A stretch of 64,000 nt of DNA from Rhodoferax lithotrophicus. GTDB taxonomy: Bacteria > Pseudomonadota > Gammaproteobacteria > Burkholderiales > Burkholderiaceae_C. A program made the translations under genes and the position numbers. Positions 42,679-52,075 of this stretch are shown piece after piece. Numbering within the stretch: position 1 is the stretch's first letter; the number at the start of each line of letters is the position of its first letter. The stretch spans positions 3,059,989 through 3,123,988 of the forward strand of contig NZ_AP024238.1 of assembly GCF_019973615.1 (NCBI RefSeq), written 5' to 3'. Under the pieces are notes generated by a model. That model worked only from the letters and a program-made list of their open reading frames with translations. It had not been told where the DNA came from and did no database searches.

Positions 42679-44262
42679 TCACTTGGATTTGGACTTGGTT
42701 TTGACTTCGGACTTTGATTTTTTGGATTTTTGATCAGCTGGTTTGTCAGCCTGCAGCACAGGCGCTGACTTGGTTTCCGGCTTGTGGTTCAACGCGGCCT
42801 CCAGACTGAGGCACAGCGTGCGCAGGATCTTCACCCGTGCATAGTTTTTGTCATTGGCCTCCACCAGCGTCCACGGTGCCTCACCGGTGCTGGTGCGCTC
42901 CACCATGTCGCAGATGGCTTGCTGATAGTCGTTCCATTTTTCACGGTTACGCCAGTCTTCCTGGGTAATCTTGAAACGTTTGAACTCAATTTGCTCACGC
43001 TCCTTGAAGCGTTTAAGCTGCTCAGCCTGGCTGATTTGTAACCAGAACTTGACCACAATCACGCCCGATTCAATCATCTCGTGCTCGAAGTCATTGATTT
43101 CACCGTAGGCACGCAGCCAATCGGCTTCTGAGCAAAAACCTTCTACCCGCTCAACCAGCACCCGGCCATACCAGGTGCGGTCAAAAATCGCCACCTGACC
43201 ATGGCGCGGCAAATGCCGCCAAAAGCGCCACAGGTGGGGCTGCGCCCGCTCTTCCTCAGTCGGTGCGGCAACAGGTGTCACCTGGTATTGACGTGCATCC
43301 AGGGCAGCTGCAATGCGCCGGATGGCGCCCCCTTTACCGGCAGCATCAGCCCCTTCAAAGGCGCAAACCAGCGAACGACCTTTGAAGCGCTCATCACGGA
43401 CCAATTCCGACAGCCGGCCCTGCCATTGGGCCAATTCATCCTTGTAGGGTTTATCCGCCAGCGCCAAGGTCAGATCAAGCTCGGAAAGCACATTGCGCCC
43501 GTCCAGATCAACCCGCACGATGGGGGCGGTGGGTGAGCGTGCAAGCTCCACTTCAGCCAATTTGTTTTGCATGGCCTTGAGCAACACTTGCCCCACGGTC
43601 ATGGAACGGTAACGGTCATCCGTGCCTTCAACCACCACCCAGGGCGCAGCCGCGGTGTTGGTCACACGCAATAAGTGACCCGCCACCTTTTGCAGCTGAT
43701 CATAGGTTTTAAGGCGATCCCAGTTCCATTGGGTCACGCGCCAAGCGGTACGGGGGTCATCTGAAAGTGCTTTGAGGCGTTGTTTTTGCCCATCTTTGGT
43801 CAGATGAAACCAGAACTTGAGCACCAATGCACCCTCATTAACCAGCATCTCTTCGAAGCGGTTGATCTGCTGCGCACGTGCGTCGAGTTCTTTGACCGAA
43901 ATGCTGCCTTCAATACGTTCCCGAATCGGGTCGGAATACCATGATCCGGCGAAAATACCCACGCGCCCCTTGGCTGGCAAACTGCGCCAATAACGCCACA
44001 TCGGTGGACGTTCGCGCTCTTCGTCGCTGGGCTGAGAAAAGGCCAGTGTGGAAAGAAATCGCGGGTCCATCCATTCATACAACACATTGATGGTCTCACC
44101 TTTGCCCGCACCATCCTGCCCGCTGACCAGCACGATCACCGGGGTTTTGTGCTTCTCGAACAAATTAACTTGCGCCTCTAGCAAAGCTGCACGCAACGCG
44201 GGAATCGCATCGCGGTAGTCAGATTTGGACAATTTGTGACCAATTTCCGCAGATTCAAACAT
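42679..44262 (-). CDS. pap: Polyphosphate:AMP phosphotransferase (two-domain PPK2)
   Basis: Class II PPK2 enzyme that makes ADP from AMP using polyphosphate. The 527-residue protein is a tandem duplication of two PPK2 domains: an N-terminal P-loop GQDGAGKGETINVLYEW and a C-terminal P-loop FEGADAAGKGGAIRRI. Each domain carries a lid with RSWY/RTWYGRVLVERVEGF-type sequence. In known Pap enzymes the C-terminal domain is the active one. The tail is highly lysine-rich. It lies 20 bp after the SulP gene and probably belongs to that operon. Confidence 0.92.
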   Translation of the reverse strand: MFESAEIGHKLSKSDYRDAIPALRAALLEAQVNLFEKHKTPVIVLVSGQDGAGKGETINVLYEWMDPRFLSTLAFSQPSDEERERPPMWRYWRSLPAKGRVGIFAGSWYSDPIRERIEGSISVKELDARAQQINRFEEMLVNEGALVLKFWFHLTKDGQKQRLKALSDDPRTAWRVTQWNWDRLKTYDQLQKVAGHLLRVTNTAAAPWVVVEGTDDRYRSMTVGQVLLKAMQNKLAEVELARSPTAPIVRVDLDGRNVLSELDLTLALADKPYKDELAQWQGRLSELVRDERFKGRSLVCAFEGADAAGKGGAIRRIAAALDARQYQVTPVAAPTEEERAQPHLWRFWRHLPRHGQVAIFDRTWYGRVLVERVEGFCSEADWLRAYGEINDFEHEMIESGVIVVKFWLQISQAEQLKRFKEREQIEFKRFKITQEDWRNREKWNDYQQAICDMVERTSTGEAPWTLVEANDKNYARVKILRTLCLSLEAALNHKPETKSAPVLQADKPADQKSKKSKSEVKTKSKSK

Positions 44263-44282
44263 CGTCAGCTTTCAATCAATAA

Positions 44283-46493
44283 CTAAACATGCAACAAGGT
44301 GCGCTCGCCATCGGCATGACGCAAGCGTTGGGCCAAAGTACGGGAAATGGCGGTCATCAAAATCAGCGCCAGCTTTTTGTGCCCTTCAGCCAATTGGTTA
44401 AATTGTTCAAGCGACAGTACAAACAAGTCAATGTCGGTACTGGCAATCGCACTGTCACTGCGCACGCCATCGTCCAAAAATGCCAAACCACCAAAAAAAT
44501 CCCCGCGCCCGAAACTGGCAATGTGATGTGATTGGCGACTACCGCTGATGGGTGCCATGATGCGCACCGTGCCACGTCGTATCAAATACAGCTCGCGCTG
44601 CGTATCACCCAAACGGTAAACTGGTTCGCCCGCTTTGACCGTGCGTAACTGCAACATGGCCTCCAGATCTGCCAGGGTGTCATCCTTGCGTCCCTGGAAA
44701 AGATCCATTTCAGCCAACCGCAGTGGCACTTCTTCGGCACTGGCTTGCACTACATTGCCTACCAGTTGATCTTCGATCCACTCAATGGCCTCTTCCAGGG
44801 TTTTAAAAACACGCACACCACTACCTTCTCCCATCAACCCGGTTTGCGTCAGAAACGACACCAGATTGCGCCCGTTGGGCAATTGCTCCCGTACGTGGCT
44901 GAGCATCAGCGTCGCCCCCCGATCACGCAGGGTGTCGCGCACCAGATTCAGCATATGAGCCGCCGTCATATCCACCGCCTGGACCCAGCGCATATCCAAA
45001 ACAACGTAGTCTCGCGCCTTGATTTCAGGTTCGAGTTGAGCGTACAACTCATAAGTTGTTCCAAAAAACAAGCTCCCTTGAAGTTCAAAAATAATCGCTT
45101 TATCACCTTTTTCAGCAATCAAGCGCATCTCTGCTTCAGGTCGACACCAGGTGGATGAGCGCTGATTCACAAAGGTTTTCCGCCGCACCACCGAGCCACC
45201 CACTTGCTCACGCACAAACAACAAAATGGACAGGGCAACACCAGAGGCTGATGCAGCGATCAGCCCCACCATCAGAGCAACGCCTACCACCACAAAGACC
45301 ACCGCAAAATCGAACACAGTGGCCCCTGACTCCAGAAAGTGCATAGGCTCCAGATCAATCATGCGCCAACCGACCACGATCAAAATACCCGCCAGCGTGG
45401 CCACAGGAATCCAGGCAATATAAGCACCCAGCAACAAACCGGCAACCAAAGTCAGCATACCCTCCACAATACCTGACACCCGGGTTTGAGCTCCACTGGA
45501 GAGATTCACCATGGTGGCCCCCATGGTGCCCGCGCCAGGAATGCCACCAAGTCCAGATGCCGTCATATTGGCCAGTCCTTGTGCCAACAGCTCGCGATTG
45601 GGTTCATGCCGGGTACGGTTTTTCTGATCAATCACCACACATGTCTTGAGTGTGTCAATAGACAGCAATACGGCCAAGGTCAACGCACCGCTGGTCAAAG
45701 TTGCCACTTGGTTGAGTTTGAGCTCACCGATTTCTTGCCAGCGTCCCATGATGGTCTGAATGTAGCCCTCACTGGTGGCATTCAATGCACCCAAGACAAG
45801 TGGGTTGTTGTCCAAGGTGAGCATGGACGCATCCGAATTGGCTAAACCCAGATAAGCCAGTAAGCCCGCCAAAATACCCAAAATGGTGCTGGGAACAGCC
45901 TTGGTGATTTTGGGCGCCAACAAAGCAACAAGCACCGTCGTCATGCCAACCACCAGACTGCGTGTATCCCACGCCTGGGGCGCCAAAAGTGAACGCCACC
46001 AGGTCACTCCCGGAGCCGCACCAACAAAACGGGGAATCTGGCTGCCAATGATGATGAGTCCCACACCACTCATGTACCCGCTAACCACGGTGTAAGGAAT
46101 ATATTTGATCAGCTTGCCCGCCCCCATGAAACCGATGAACATCTGGATCACCCCAGTCAGCATGCCCAATACAGTCAGCAGCAACACTATGCTGGAAGCA
46201 GCAACACCCTGTTGCACAAGTTCAATTGCAAAGGCCGCAAGCACCGCGGCAGCCGGAGCACAAGGGGCACTGATTAATCGGTCAGTCCCCCCAAAAGTGG
46301 GGGCAATAATGCCCAATGCAGCGGCACCCAAGATACCGGCCAGTGCGCCAAAGACGGTGTACTCCGGGCTGATCGCAGAATAGACCGTGACACCAAACGC
46401 CACGGAGGCCGGTAATGCCACCAGCATGGAGGCCAAACCACCCCAGAAATCCCCTGGGATTTTGTACCGGGTGATCGATGCAGGCGTAAGCAT
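44283..46493 (-). CDS. SulP-type anion transporter with STAS and cyclic-nucleotide-binding domains
   Basis: A 736-residue SLC26/SulP transporter. The membrane part (about 1-410) has family motifs such as YTVFGALAGILGAAALGII and TASGLGGIPGAGTMGATMV. A STAS domain follows (about 450-560, with KAIIFELQGSLFFGTTYEL and DMRWVQAVDMTAAHMLN), and a C-terminal cNMP-binding domain (about 610-720, with GEPVYRLGDTQRELYLIRRG and FGRGDFFGGLAFLDDGVRSD). The domain order suggests an anion transporter gated by phosphorylation and cyclic nucleotide. The ATG at 46493 overlaps the upstream histidine-kinase stop by one base, so the two are translationally coupled. Confidence 0.9.
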   Translation of the reverse strand: MLTPASITRYKIPGDFWGGLASMLVALPASVAFGVTVYSAISPEYTVFGALAGILGAAALGIIAPTFGGTDRLISAPCAPAAAVLAAFAIELVQQGVAASSIVLLLTVLGMLTGVIQMFIGFMGAGKLIKYIPYTVVSGYMSGVGLIIIGSQIPRFVGAAPGVTWWRSLLAPQAWDTRSLVVGMTTVLVALLAPKITKAVPSTILGILAGLLAYLGLANSDASMLTLDNNPLVLGALNATSEGYIQTIMGRWQEIGELKLNQVATLTSGALTLAVLLSIDTLKTCVVIDQKNRTRHEPNRELLAQGLANMTASGLGGIPGAGTMGATMVNLSSGAQTRVSGIVEGMLTLVAGLLLGAYIAWIPVATLAGILIVVGWRMIDLEPMHFLESGATVFDFAVVFVVVGVALMVGLIAASASGVALSILLFVREQVGGSVVRRKTFVNQRSSTWCRPEAEMRLIAEKGDKAIIFELQGSLFFGTTYELYAQLEPEIKARDYVVLDMRWVQAVDMTAAHMLNLVRDTLRDRGATLMLSHVREQLPNGRNLVSFLTQTGLMGEGSGVRVFKTLEEAIEWIEDQLVGNVVQASAEEVPLRLAEMDLFQGRKDDTLADLEAMLQLRTVKAGEPVYRLGDTQRELYLIRRGTVRIMAPISGSRQSHHIASFGRGDFFGGLAFLDDGVRSDSAIASTDIDLFVLSLEQFNQLAEGHKKLALILMTAISRTLAQRLRHADGERTLLHV

Positions 46494-47947
46494 CACATGG
46501 CGATGGGTTTGATTGGCAAACTGATATGAAACGTGGTGCCCTGCCCAGGTGCGCTGTGTACGCTCACGTCCCCGTGGTGACGTTGAATGATCTCCCAAGT
46601 GATGGACAGGCCCAAACCCGTGCCTTTGCCAACCGGTTTAGTGGTGTAAAAAGGTTCAAAAATACGTTTTTGCACATCTTCAGTCATGCCACAACCGTTA
46701 TCACTTACCTCCAACCAGACCTGATCTGCCTGTACCCCACTGCGAACCGTGATCACGCCTTGGGTATTAATAGCTTGAGCAGCGTTGACCAACATGTTCA
46801 CCAACACCTGATTAATTTGTGCAGCAATACAAGCCACTGCTGGCAAGGGCATCAACTCCTTGACGACTTTGGCCTTGTATTTGATCTCATTGGTAGCCAC
46901 ATTAAGGGCGCTTTCCAGCACATGATTCAGATCAGCCTCGGCCCACTGACCGTCATCCGAGTGTGAAAAATCGCGCAGATCACTGACAATTCTTTTAACC
47001 CGCGCCAGCCCTTCACGCGTTTCTGCCAGCAAATTGGGAATGTCTTCACGCAGATAGTCCAGGTCAATTTTTTTGCTCGCTGCATCGACCACTTGACGCT
47101 GCTCTACAGGGAGGCTCGCCGTGGCGGCCTGGTATGTCTGGATCAAACCAAACAATTGGTCTATATAACCAGACAGTGCCCCCATATTGGATGTCACAAA
47201 ACCCACGGGATTATTAATTTCATGCGCCACACCTGCTGCCAATTGGCCTACAGCCGCCATTTTTTCGGATTGCATCAGTTGGCCTTGCGTTTGTTTCAGC
47301 TGGGACAACGTGGCTTCAAGATCACGGGTACGCTCTTGCACATGCCGTTCCAGGGATTGATTGGCTGCCTTTAATTCAGCCTGGCTTTGGCGCACCGATT
47401 CGTTGGCCAACACCAGTTTGCGGTTCCGCTCGGTCAACAAGGTGAACAACTCCAACAAAGAGTTGTTGTAAACCTCATGGGCATTGTCCTGAGGCAGACT
47501 CACCCGCACATACGCCTGGATAGCCGTTTGACCAGCCTCCATGTCTTTCATCTGTTGCGCCATGTTCTGATCCTCCAACAAGATGTGGAAGCTCAACCAA
47601 CTGCTCAAAAATCGCAATAAATCGGTGCCAGAAAGTGTGCCATCCTGCTCGTACTGCTGACGCATTTGCGTCAGCTCATCGACAAAAACTTGATGCGTCT
47701 GACGATGATGGACTTGATAGTCTTGTGTCAATTGTCTTTCTGCCATCAAGCGCTCTTCGTCACGGAAATGTATCGCGGCGTATTGCGTCAGATTGTCAAG
47801 TAAAGGGCGTACCGCCAACTTGGCAATTTCATCATTCAAAGCCAAGTGAGGTGCGGCTTGATTGACCATGTCCACCAGACTATGGTGCTGGGCATCTACC
47901 AAATCCAATCCGGTTTCAAAGTGCGGGGTCCAGGCCATCAGCTTCAT
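46493..47947 (-). CDS. Hemerythrin-domain sensor histidine kinase
   Basis: A 484-residue soluble histidine kinase. The N-terminal hemerythrin domain (about 1-130) keeps all ligand positions: H21 (or H22), H60 and E64 in HFRDEERLM, H81, H85, H121 and D126. A coiled-coil linker with a HAMP-like heptad region follows, then HisKA with the phospho-acceptor H242 in GVAHEINNPVG, and an ATPase domain with NQVLVNMLVNAAQ, DNGCGM and GTGLGLSI. It should sense oxygen or redox by its di-iron site. The ATG at 47947 is chosen because GGAGG lies 7-8 bases upstream. Gene order places it between the HD-GYP regulator and the SulP transporter. Confidence 0.92.
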   Translation of the reverse strand: MKLMAWTPHFETGLDLVDAQHHSLVDMVNQAAPHLALNDEIAKLAVRPLLDNLTQYAAIHFRDEERLMAERQLTQDYQVHHRQTHQVFVDELTQMRQQYEQDGTLSGTDLLRFLSSWLSFHILLEDQNMAQQMKDMEAGQTAIQAYVRVSLPQDNAHEVYNNSLLELFTLLTERNRKLVLANESVRQSQAELKAANQSLERHVQERTRDLEATLSQLKQTQGQLMQSEKMAAVGQLAAGVAHEINNPVGFVTSNMGALSGYIDQLFGLIQTYQAATASLPVEQRQVVDAASKKIDLDYLREDIPNLLAETREGLARVKRIVSDLRDFSHSDDGQWAEADLNHVLESALNVATNEIKYKAKVVKELMPLPAVACIAAQINQVLVNMLVNAAQAINTQGVITVRSGVQADQVWLEVSDNGCGMTEDVQKRIFEPFYTTKPVGKGTGLGLSITWEIIQRHHGDVSVHSAPGQGTTFHISLPIKPIAM

Positions 47948-47987
47948 ATTTCCTCCTTCAGATTGGAATGTTTGGTGCCATTCAGGT

Positions 47988-49304
47988 TTAGTTTTCTTGC
48001 CAGACATCCGCCGTCAGTTTAAGTTCACTGGAGCGTTCAAAGTCAATGATTTTGCGGATCACCGCATCATCCAGCACATGACCGGCCGTCAACATCAGCA
48101 AGCCACTGGGAGTAATCATGTCGCGCGAAAGCACCATGCCCGGCTCCAAGTCCCGGGAAGACACCGTTTGCTCGATTTGTTTTTCTTTTCTGAGCTGTTC
48201 GCGTGACTTGCCGCCATGCAGCACCACAAACGCATCCACCACCGCAGGATCAAAGCGGCGACCAGAGCCTTGAACAATCACATCATGCGCCTGGCGTGCA
48301 TCGAGCTTGCGCTGCCCAATCAGCCCCAATTGCAAACTGTCATATTCGCTGGCCACAGACAAAATTCGCGCACCCAACGGGATTTGCTCTTCAGAAAGTC
48401 GCCGCGGATAGCCACCACCATCAAACCGCTCCAAATGGTTCTTGATGATTTCCACGGCACCTTTAAGCTCGTCAAGAGGCATCAGCACAGTCTCGGCAAT
48501 GGAGGGGTATTTACGGAAAACCTCCAGTTGCCGGGTATTCAACATCACCACTGGCGTATTGAGCAACTCATCTTCAAAACCTACTTTACCGACTTCGTGC
48601 AGTAAACCGGCCACAAATATTTCCTGCGCCTGCTTGGCATCAAGCCCCATTTGCACGGAAATCCTTCGAGCCATGTCAGCGACACGCCGGGCATGACCAG
48701 CCAGGTTGTTGTGCCGCAATTCGATCAAAGAGGTAAACACCTTGATGGAGGTAATGAAGTTATTGCGCATACGCTCATTGGCCTGCCGCAGTTCTTGGGT
48801 ACGGGTATGCACCCGGACTTCAAGACTGTCATTCATGGCCTTGAGTTCTTCGTTTTGCTGCTGCACCAGCGCCTGGAGCCTTTTTTGCTCCATTTCCATG
48901 GCCCGGTGCTGCAAGGCACCACGCACCACCAAGAAAATGTCGTTGTCATCCCAGGGTTTGGCAATGTAGCGGTAAATTTCACCTTTGTTGATGGCACCCA
49001 TCACGGCATTGATGTCAGCATACCCGGTGAGCAGCAAACGCATGGTGTCCGGCCAACGCAGACGTACCTGCTCCAAAAACGTCACACCATCCATTTCTGG
49101 CATACGCATATCTGAAATTACCAGATCAAAGGCTTGGGTTTGCATCAGAGCCAACCCGGCTTGCCCACTCTGAGCCACCTGTACCGCCAAACCCTTGGCA
49201 CGAAACAGACGGCGCAAAGCCGACAAGATACCAGCCTCATCATCCACACACAAAATAGTGGGTATTTGCTCGTTAGACACCCCAAAAGCGCCGGTATCAG
49301 TCAT
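47988..49304 (-). CDS. Response regulator with degenerate HD-GYP domain (RpfG-like)
   Basis: A 438-residue regulator. The receiver domain has acidic DDEAG near residue 21, phosphorylation site D65 (LVISDMRMPEMD) and a KPW-type Lys. The HD-GYP-like domain that follows has H236-E237 instead of HD, Y266-P267 instead of HP, NHLE instead of HHE near 289, and S319 in place of an Asp of the metal site; GGGYP (296-300) itself remains. At least four likely metal ligands are changed, so c-di-GMP hydrolysis is doubtful. The C-terminal PGMVLSRDMITPSG-type region is typical of the family. It lies 40 bp before the hemerythrin kinase, its likely partner. Confidence 0.9.
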   Translation of the reverse strand: MTDTGAFGVSNEQIPTILCVDDEAGILSALRRLFRAKGLAVQVAQSGQAGLALMQTQAFDLVISDMRMPEMDGVTFLEQVRLRWPDTMRLLLTGYADINAVMGAINKGEIYRYIAKPWDDNDIFLVVRGALQHRAMEMEQKRLQALVQQQNEELKAMNDSLEVRVHTRTQELRQANERMRNNFITSIKVFTSLIELRHNNLAGHARRVADMARRISVQMGLDAKQAQEIFVAGLLHEVGKVGFEDELLNTPVVMLNTRQLEVFRKYPSIAETVLMPLDELKGAVEIIKNHLERFDGGGYPRRLSEEQIPLGARILSVASEYDSLQLGLIGQRKLDARQAHDVIVQGSGRRFDPAVVDAFVVLHGGKSREQLRKEKQIEQTVSSRDLEPGMVLSRDMITPSGLLMLTAGHVLDDAVIRKIIDFERSSELKLTADVWQEN

Positions 49305-49337
49305 ATTGGTTGAGACTCCGTTGGGCCATTCAAACCC

Positions 49338-50180
49338 CTAAAGATGGGAAAACACATGAGCTTCATTCAGCAGCGGGCCAAGATCACCCAGGCTGGCCTT
49401 CACGTTTTCAAGTTTACCGCCCAGCCTGTTGGCTACACAGTCAGCCAATTCTTCGATCACCAGCCAGCCACCAAACTCAAAACCAAGTAGTTTGCTGATT
49501 TGATTAGCCGCAACCATCGCAGCCATCATGGGGGTGTCCGAAGACTCTGGTTCATGCTGATAACGAATTGTCTGTACCAAATCAGGCGGAAAACGCCATT
49601 TTTCGGCCAACATGGCGCCCACTTGTGCATGATCAACGCCAATCACCTCCTGAAACGCCTGGTGCAAAGGGAGCCCTTGCCAAAGGCTAAGCTCCATGGA
49701 TTTTCGAAAATCAGTCGGCATGAATTGCGCGACCACCACCTTGCCAAAATCATGCAATAAACCGGCAATAAAGCAGTCATTGGCATCGGCATCAGGCATA
49801 CGCTGTGCCAACTGGCGGGCAATGGCTGCCGTCGCCATGGAGTGCATCAAATACCGCTGACCATCAAAGCCTGACAAAGGGCTACTGGGCAACATGCCAA
49901 TGGCAGCCATACTCAAAGCCAGATTCTTGATGGTATTGAACCCCAGAAAAACCACCGCATGATCCACGGAAGTAATTTGCTTGGCCAAGCCGTAATACGC
50001 CGAATTCACCACACGCAACACTTTGATAGTGACCACCGGGTCACGATTGATCACCTGTACCAAATCTTTAGGCGAGCAAGACACATCACGTGTGAGTGCC
50101 AAAATCTGCTCCACACTTTTGGGAAAGGCAGGCATGTGCTCAACAGCAGCCATGAGCCGCAGGGACAAATCAGGATTCAT
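49338..50180 (-). CDS. HDOD domain signalling protein
   Basis: A 280-residue protein consisting of one HDOD domain (the HD-like output domain found in regulatory proteins). Seen: MPAFPKSVEQILALTRD, the DLVQVINRDPVVTIKVLRVVNSAYYG motif and LLHDFGK with an intact HD pair. It is the first gene of the operon that continues with the HD-GYP regulator, 33 bp downstream. HDOD proteins usually act as non-enzymatic signalling partners; the specific role here is inferred from the operon. Confidence 0.88.
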   Translation of the reverse strand: MNPDLSLRLMAAVEHMPAFPKSVEQILALTRDVSCSPKDLVQVINRDPVVTIKVLRVVNSAYYGLAKQITSVDHAVVFLGFNTIKNLALSMAAIGMLPSSPLSGFDGQRYLMHSMATAAIARQLAQRMPDADANDCFIAGLLHDFGKVVVAQFMPTDFRKSMELSLWQGLPLHQAFQEVIGVDHAQVGAMLAEKWRFPPDLVQTIRYQHEPESSDTPMMAAMVAANQISKLLGFEFGGWLVIEELADCVANRLGGKLENVKASLGDLGPLLNEAHVFSHL

Positions 50181-50437
50181 TGCGTCTACTCATGACCAAA
50201 ATCACCTTGATATTCATCGCCATTGTGAAGACGGCAACCATCTGATGGACACCCAAAATCTGTGCATTGGGGTAGGCTTTCATTTTATGACTGAAGATCA
50301 CCAATCAGCTGCCACCTGAACTGACTTGCAAACGCAAGATCCATGTGTCACGTGCAGTGTGTCTGGAACTTATTAACAATAACATCAACAGCCATTGATG
50401 CTGCCGCAACAATTTCATATCGCCCGCGTCCACAACC

Positions 50438-50466
50438 CTCAAGCAACACCTTTCAATAGCCGATTG
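50438..50466 (+). promoter_or_regulatory. Sigma-28 (FliA)-like promoter for the chemoreceptor
   Basis: CTCAAG (50438-50443) and GCCGATTG (50459-50466) are placed with the same spacing as the FliA consensus TAAAGTTT-N11-GCCGATAA. Transcription would start about 30 bases before the GTG start of the chemoreceptor at 50507. Confidence 0.6.
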
Positions 50467-50472
50467 AAAGGT
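50448..50472. repeat. Perfect palindrome overlapping the chemoreceptor promoter
   Basis: ACCTTTCAAT and ATTGAAAGGT are perfect 10-base arms around AGCCG. It overlaps the -10 element of the sigma-28-like promoter and could be an operator or a short hairpin in the leader. Confidence 0.7.
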
Positions 50473-50506
50473 ATATTGTGGTCATTCATTTATTCAGGAT
50501 ACCAAC

Positions 50507-52075
50507 GTGCACACTGCCAAATACAAAATCTGGATACAGCTGTTAGCGACCATCGGCGTAGCATTATTGGTAGTTTGGACTGGCGTAGTCATTTGGCAAG
50601 GACATGTCACACGCCAAGCCGCACTTGAGCAAGCCACTGATTTTTCTGTCAGTATGCACGATGCCACCATGGCAGGGCTAACCGGCATGATGGTCACCGG
50701 CACCGTTGCCCAGCGAGATGTGTTTCTGGATCAAGTTAAACATTTGGGCTCCATTCGCGATTTACGGGTACTCAGGGCTGAAGCTGTGACCTCGGTATTT
50801 GGAGCGGGCACTGAAAAAGACGACAGCAAACCTGACTCATTGGAGCAACAGACGCTGCGAAATGGTCAGACCATCGTGCAGGTGGAATCGGATTCCAATG
50901 GTGAGTATTTGCGTGTTGTTCGCCCGGCCATAGCCTCAAAAAACTCCCTCGGCAAGGATTGCACCAGTTGCCATGTGGTGCCCGTGGGCACAGTCCTGGG
51001 GGTTGTCAGCATGAAAGTATCCTTGGATAAGGTTAATGCCAGTTTGGCTGACCAGCGATTGAAGTCGATTTTGGCCGCGCTCATTACCTGCATTCCAGTA
51101 CTGATGCTGATTTACCCTTTTATCCGAAAAGTTGTGACGAGCCCGCTTGAGAGAAGTGTGGACGTAGCCCGAGGAATTGCAACAGGTGACCTGACCCAAC
51201 ACATTGAAATCCACTCACACAACGAAATGGGTGAGTTACAGCAAGCCCTAAAAGACATGAATGCCAGTCTGGAAGGCATCGTGCGCCAAGTGCGTGTGGG
51301 AACAGACACCATCTTTAATGCCTCCAGCGACATTGCCAGCGGCAACCTGGACTTGTCCAACCGCACAGAGTTACAAGCCAGCTCGTTGGAAAACACTGCC
51401 GCTTCCATGGCACAAGTGACCGCCGCAGTCAATCAAAACGCAGAGCACGCTCGCCGGGCCAATCAATTGGCACAAAGCGCCTCTGATGTGGCTGTACACG
51501 GTGGCAACGTGGTGTCTGGGGTTATTGACACCATGGCCTCCATCAACACCTCATCCAAGCGCATTGTGGACATCATTGCGGTGATTGACGGTATTGCCTT
51601 CCAGACCAATATTCTGGCTCTGAATGCTGCGGTAGAAGCTGCCCGAGCCGGGGAGCAAGGTCGTGGCTTTGCAGTAGTAGCGGCTGAAGTGCGTAACCTA
51701 GCCAAGCGTTCTGCTGATGCAGCGCAAGAAATCAAGGCTCTAATTAACGATTCGGTCACCAAGGTCGAGGCTGGAAGCAACTTGGTGCAGCAAGCAGGTA
51801 GCACCATGAACGACATTGTGGACAGCATCCGCCATGTAACTGACATCATGGGAGAAATCACTGCGGCCAGTGCTGATCAAACTGCAGATATTGAGCGCGT
51901 TGGCAATGCTATCGACGAAATGAACCAGGTCACCCAACAAAATGCCGCCTTGGTTGAACAGGCAGCTGCGGCAGCGCAATCTTTGCAAGACCAGGCAGAA
52001 CATTTGGAACAGGTTGTCAGCGCCTTTAAAATTATTGAGCTAAATAGTGCTCTAACGCATACAAAAAGGGCATGA
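50507..52075 (+). CDS. Methyl-accepting chemotaxis protein with CxxCH heme motif in the periplasmic domain
   Basis: A 522-residue chemoreceptor. Two transmembrane helices (about 10-32 and 183-203) bracket a periplasmic domain of about 150 residues that holds DCTSCH (C152, C155, H156), a c-type heme attachment motif. A HAMP region (PLERSVDVARGIATGDLTQ) and a signalling domain with the hairpin tip RAGEQGRGFAVVAAEVRNLAKRSADAA follow. The start is GTG 50507 with AGGA seven bases upstream. The last six residues and the stop are encoded by a copy of the dispersed repeat. Covalent heme would make it a redox or gas sensor, as in known heme-containing receptors. Confidence 0.9.
   Translation: MHTAKYKIWIQLLATIGVALLVVWTGVVIWQGHVTRQAALEQATDFSVSMHDATMAGLTGMMVTGTVAQRDVFLDQVKHLGSIRDLRVLRAEAVTSVFGAGTEKDDSKPDSLEQQTLRNGQTIVQVESDSNGEYLRVVRPAIASKNSLGKDCTSCHVVPVGTVLGVVSMKVSLDKVNASLADQRLKSILAALITCIPVLMLIYPFIRKVVTSPLERSVDVARGIATGDLTQHIEIHSHNEMGELQQALKDMNASLEGIVRQVRVGTDTIFNASSDIASGNLDLSNRTELQASSLENTAASMAQVTAAVNQNAEHARRANQLAQSASDVAVHGGNVVSGVIDTMASINTSSKRIVDIIAVIDGIAFQTNILALNAAVEAARAGEQGRGFAVVAAEVRNLAKRSADAAQEIKALINDSVTKVEAGSNLVQQAGSTMNDIVDSIRHVTDIMGEITAASADQTADIERVGNAIDEMNQVTQQNAALVEQAAAAAQSLQDQAEHLEQVVSAFKIIELNSALTHTKRA

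Larger units (their letters stand above)
50181..50506. other. Divergent promoter region of HDOD operon and chemoreceptor
   Basis: 326 bp between divergent genes. It contains the sigma-28-like promoter and palindrome listed separately. The promoter of the minus-strand operon should also lie here; I cannot place it firmly. Confidence 0.5.
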
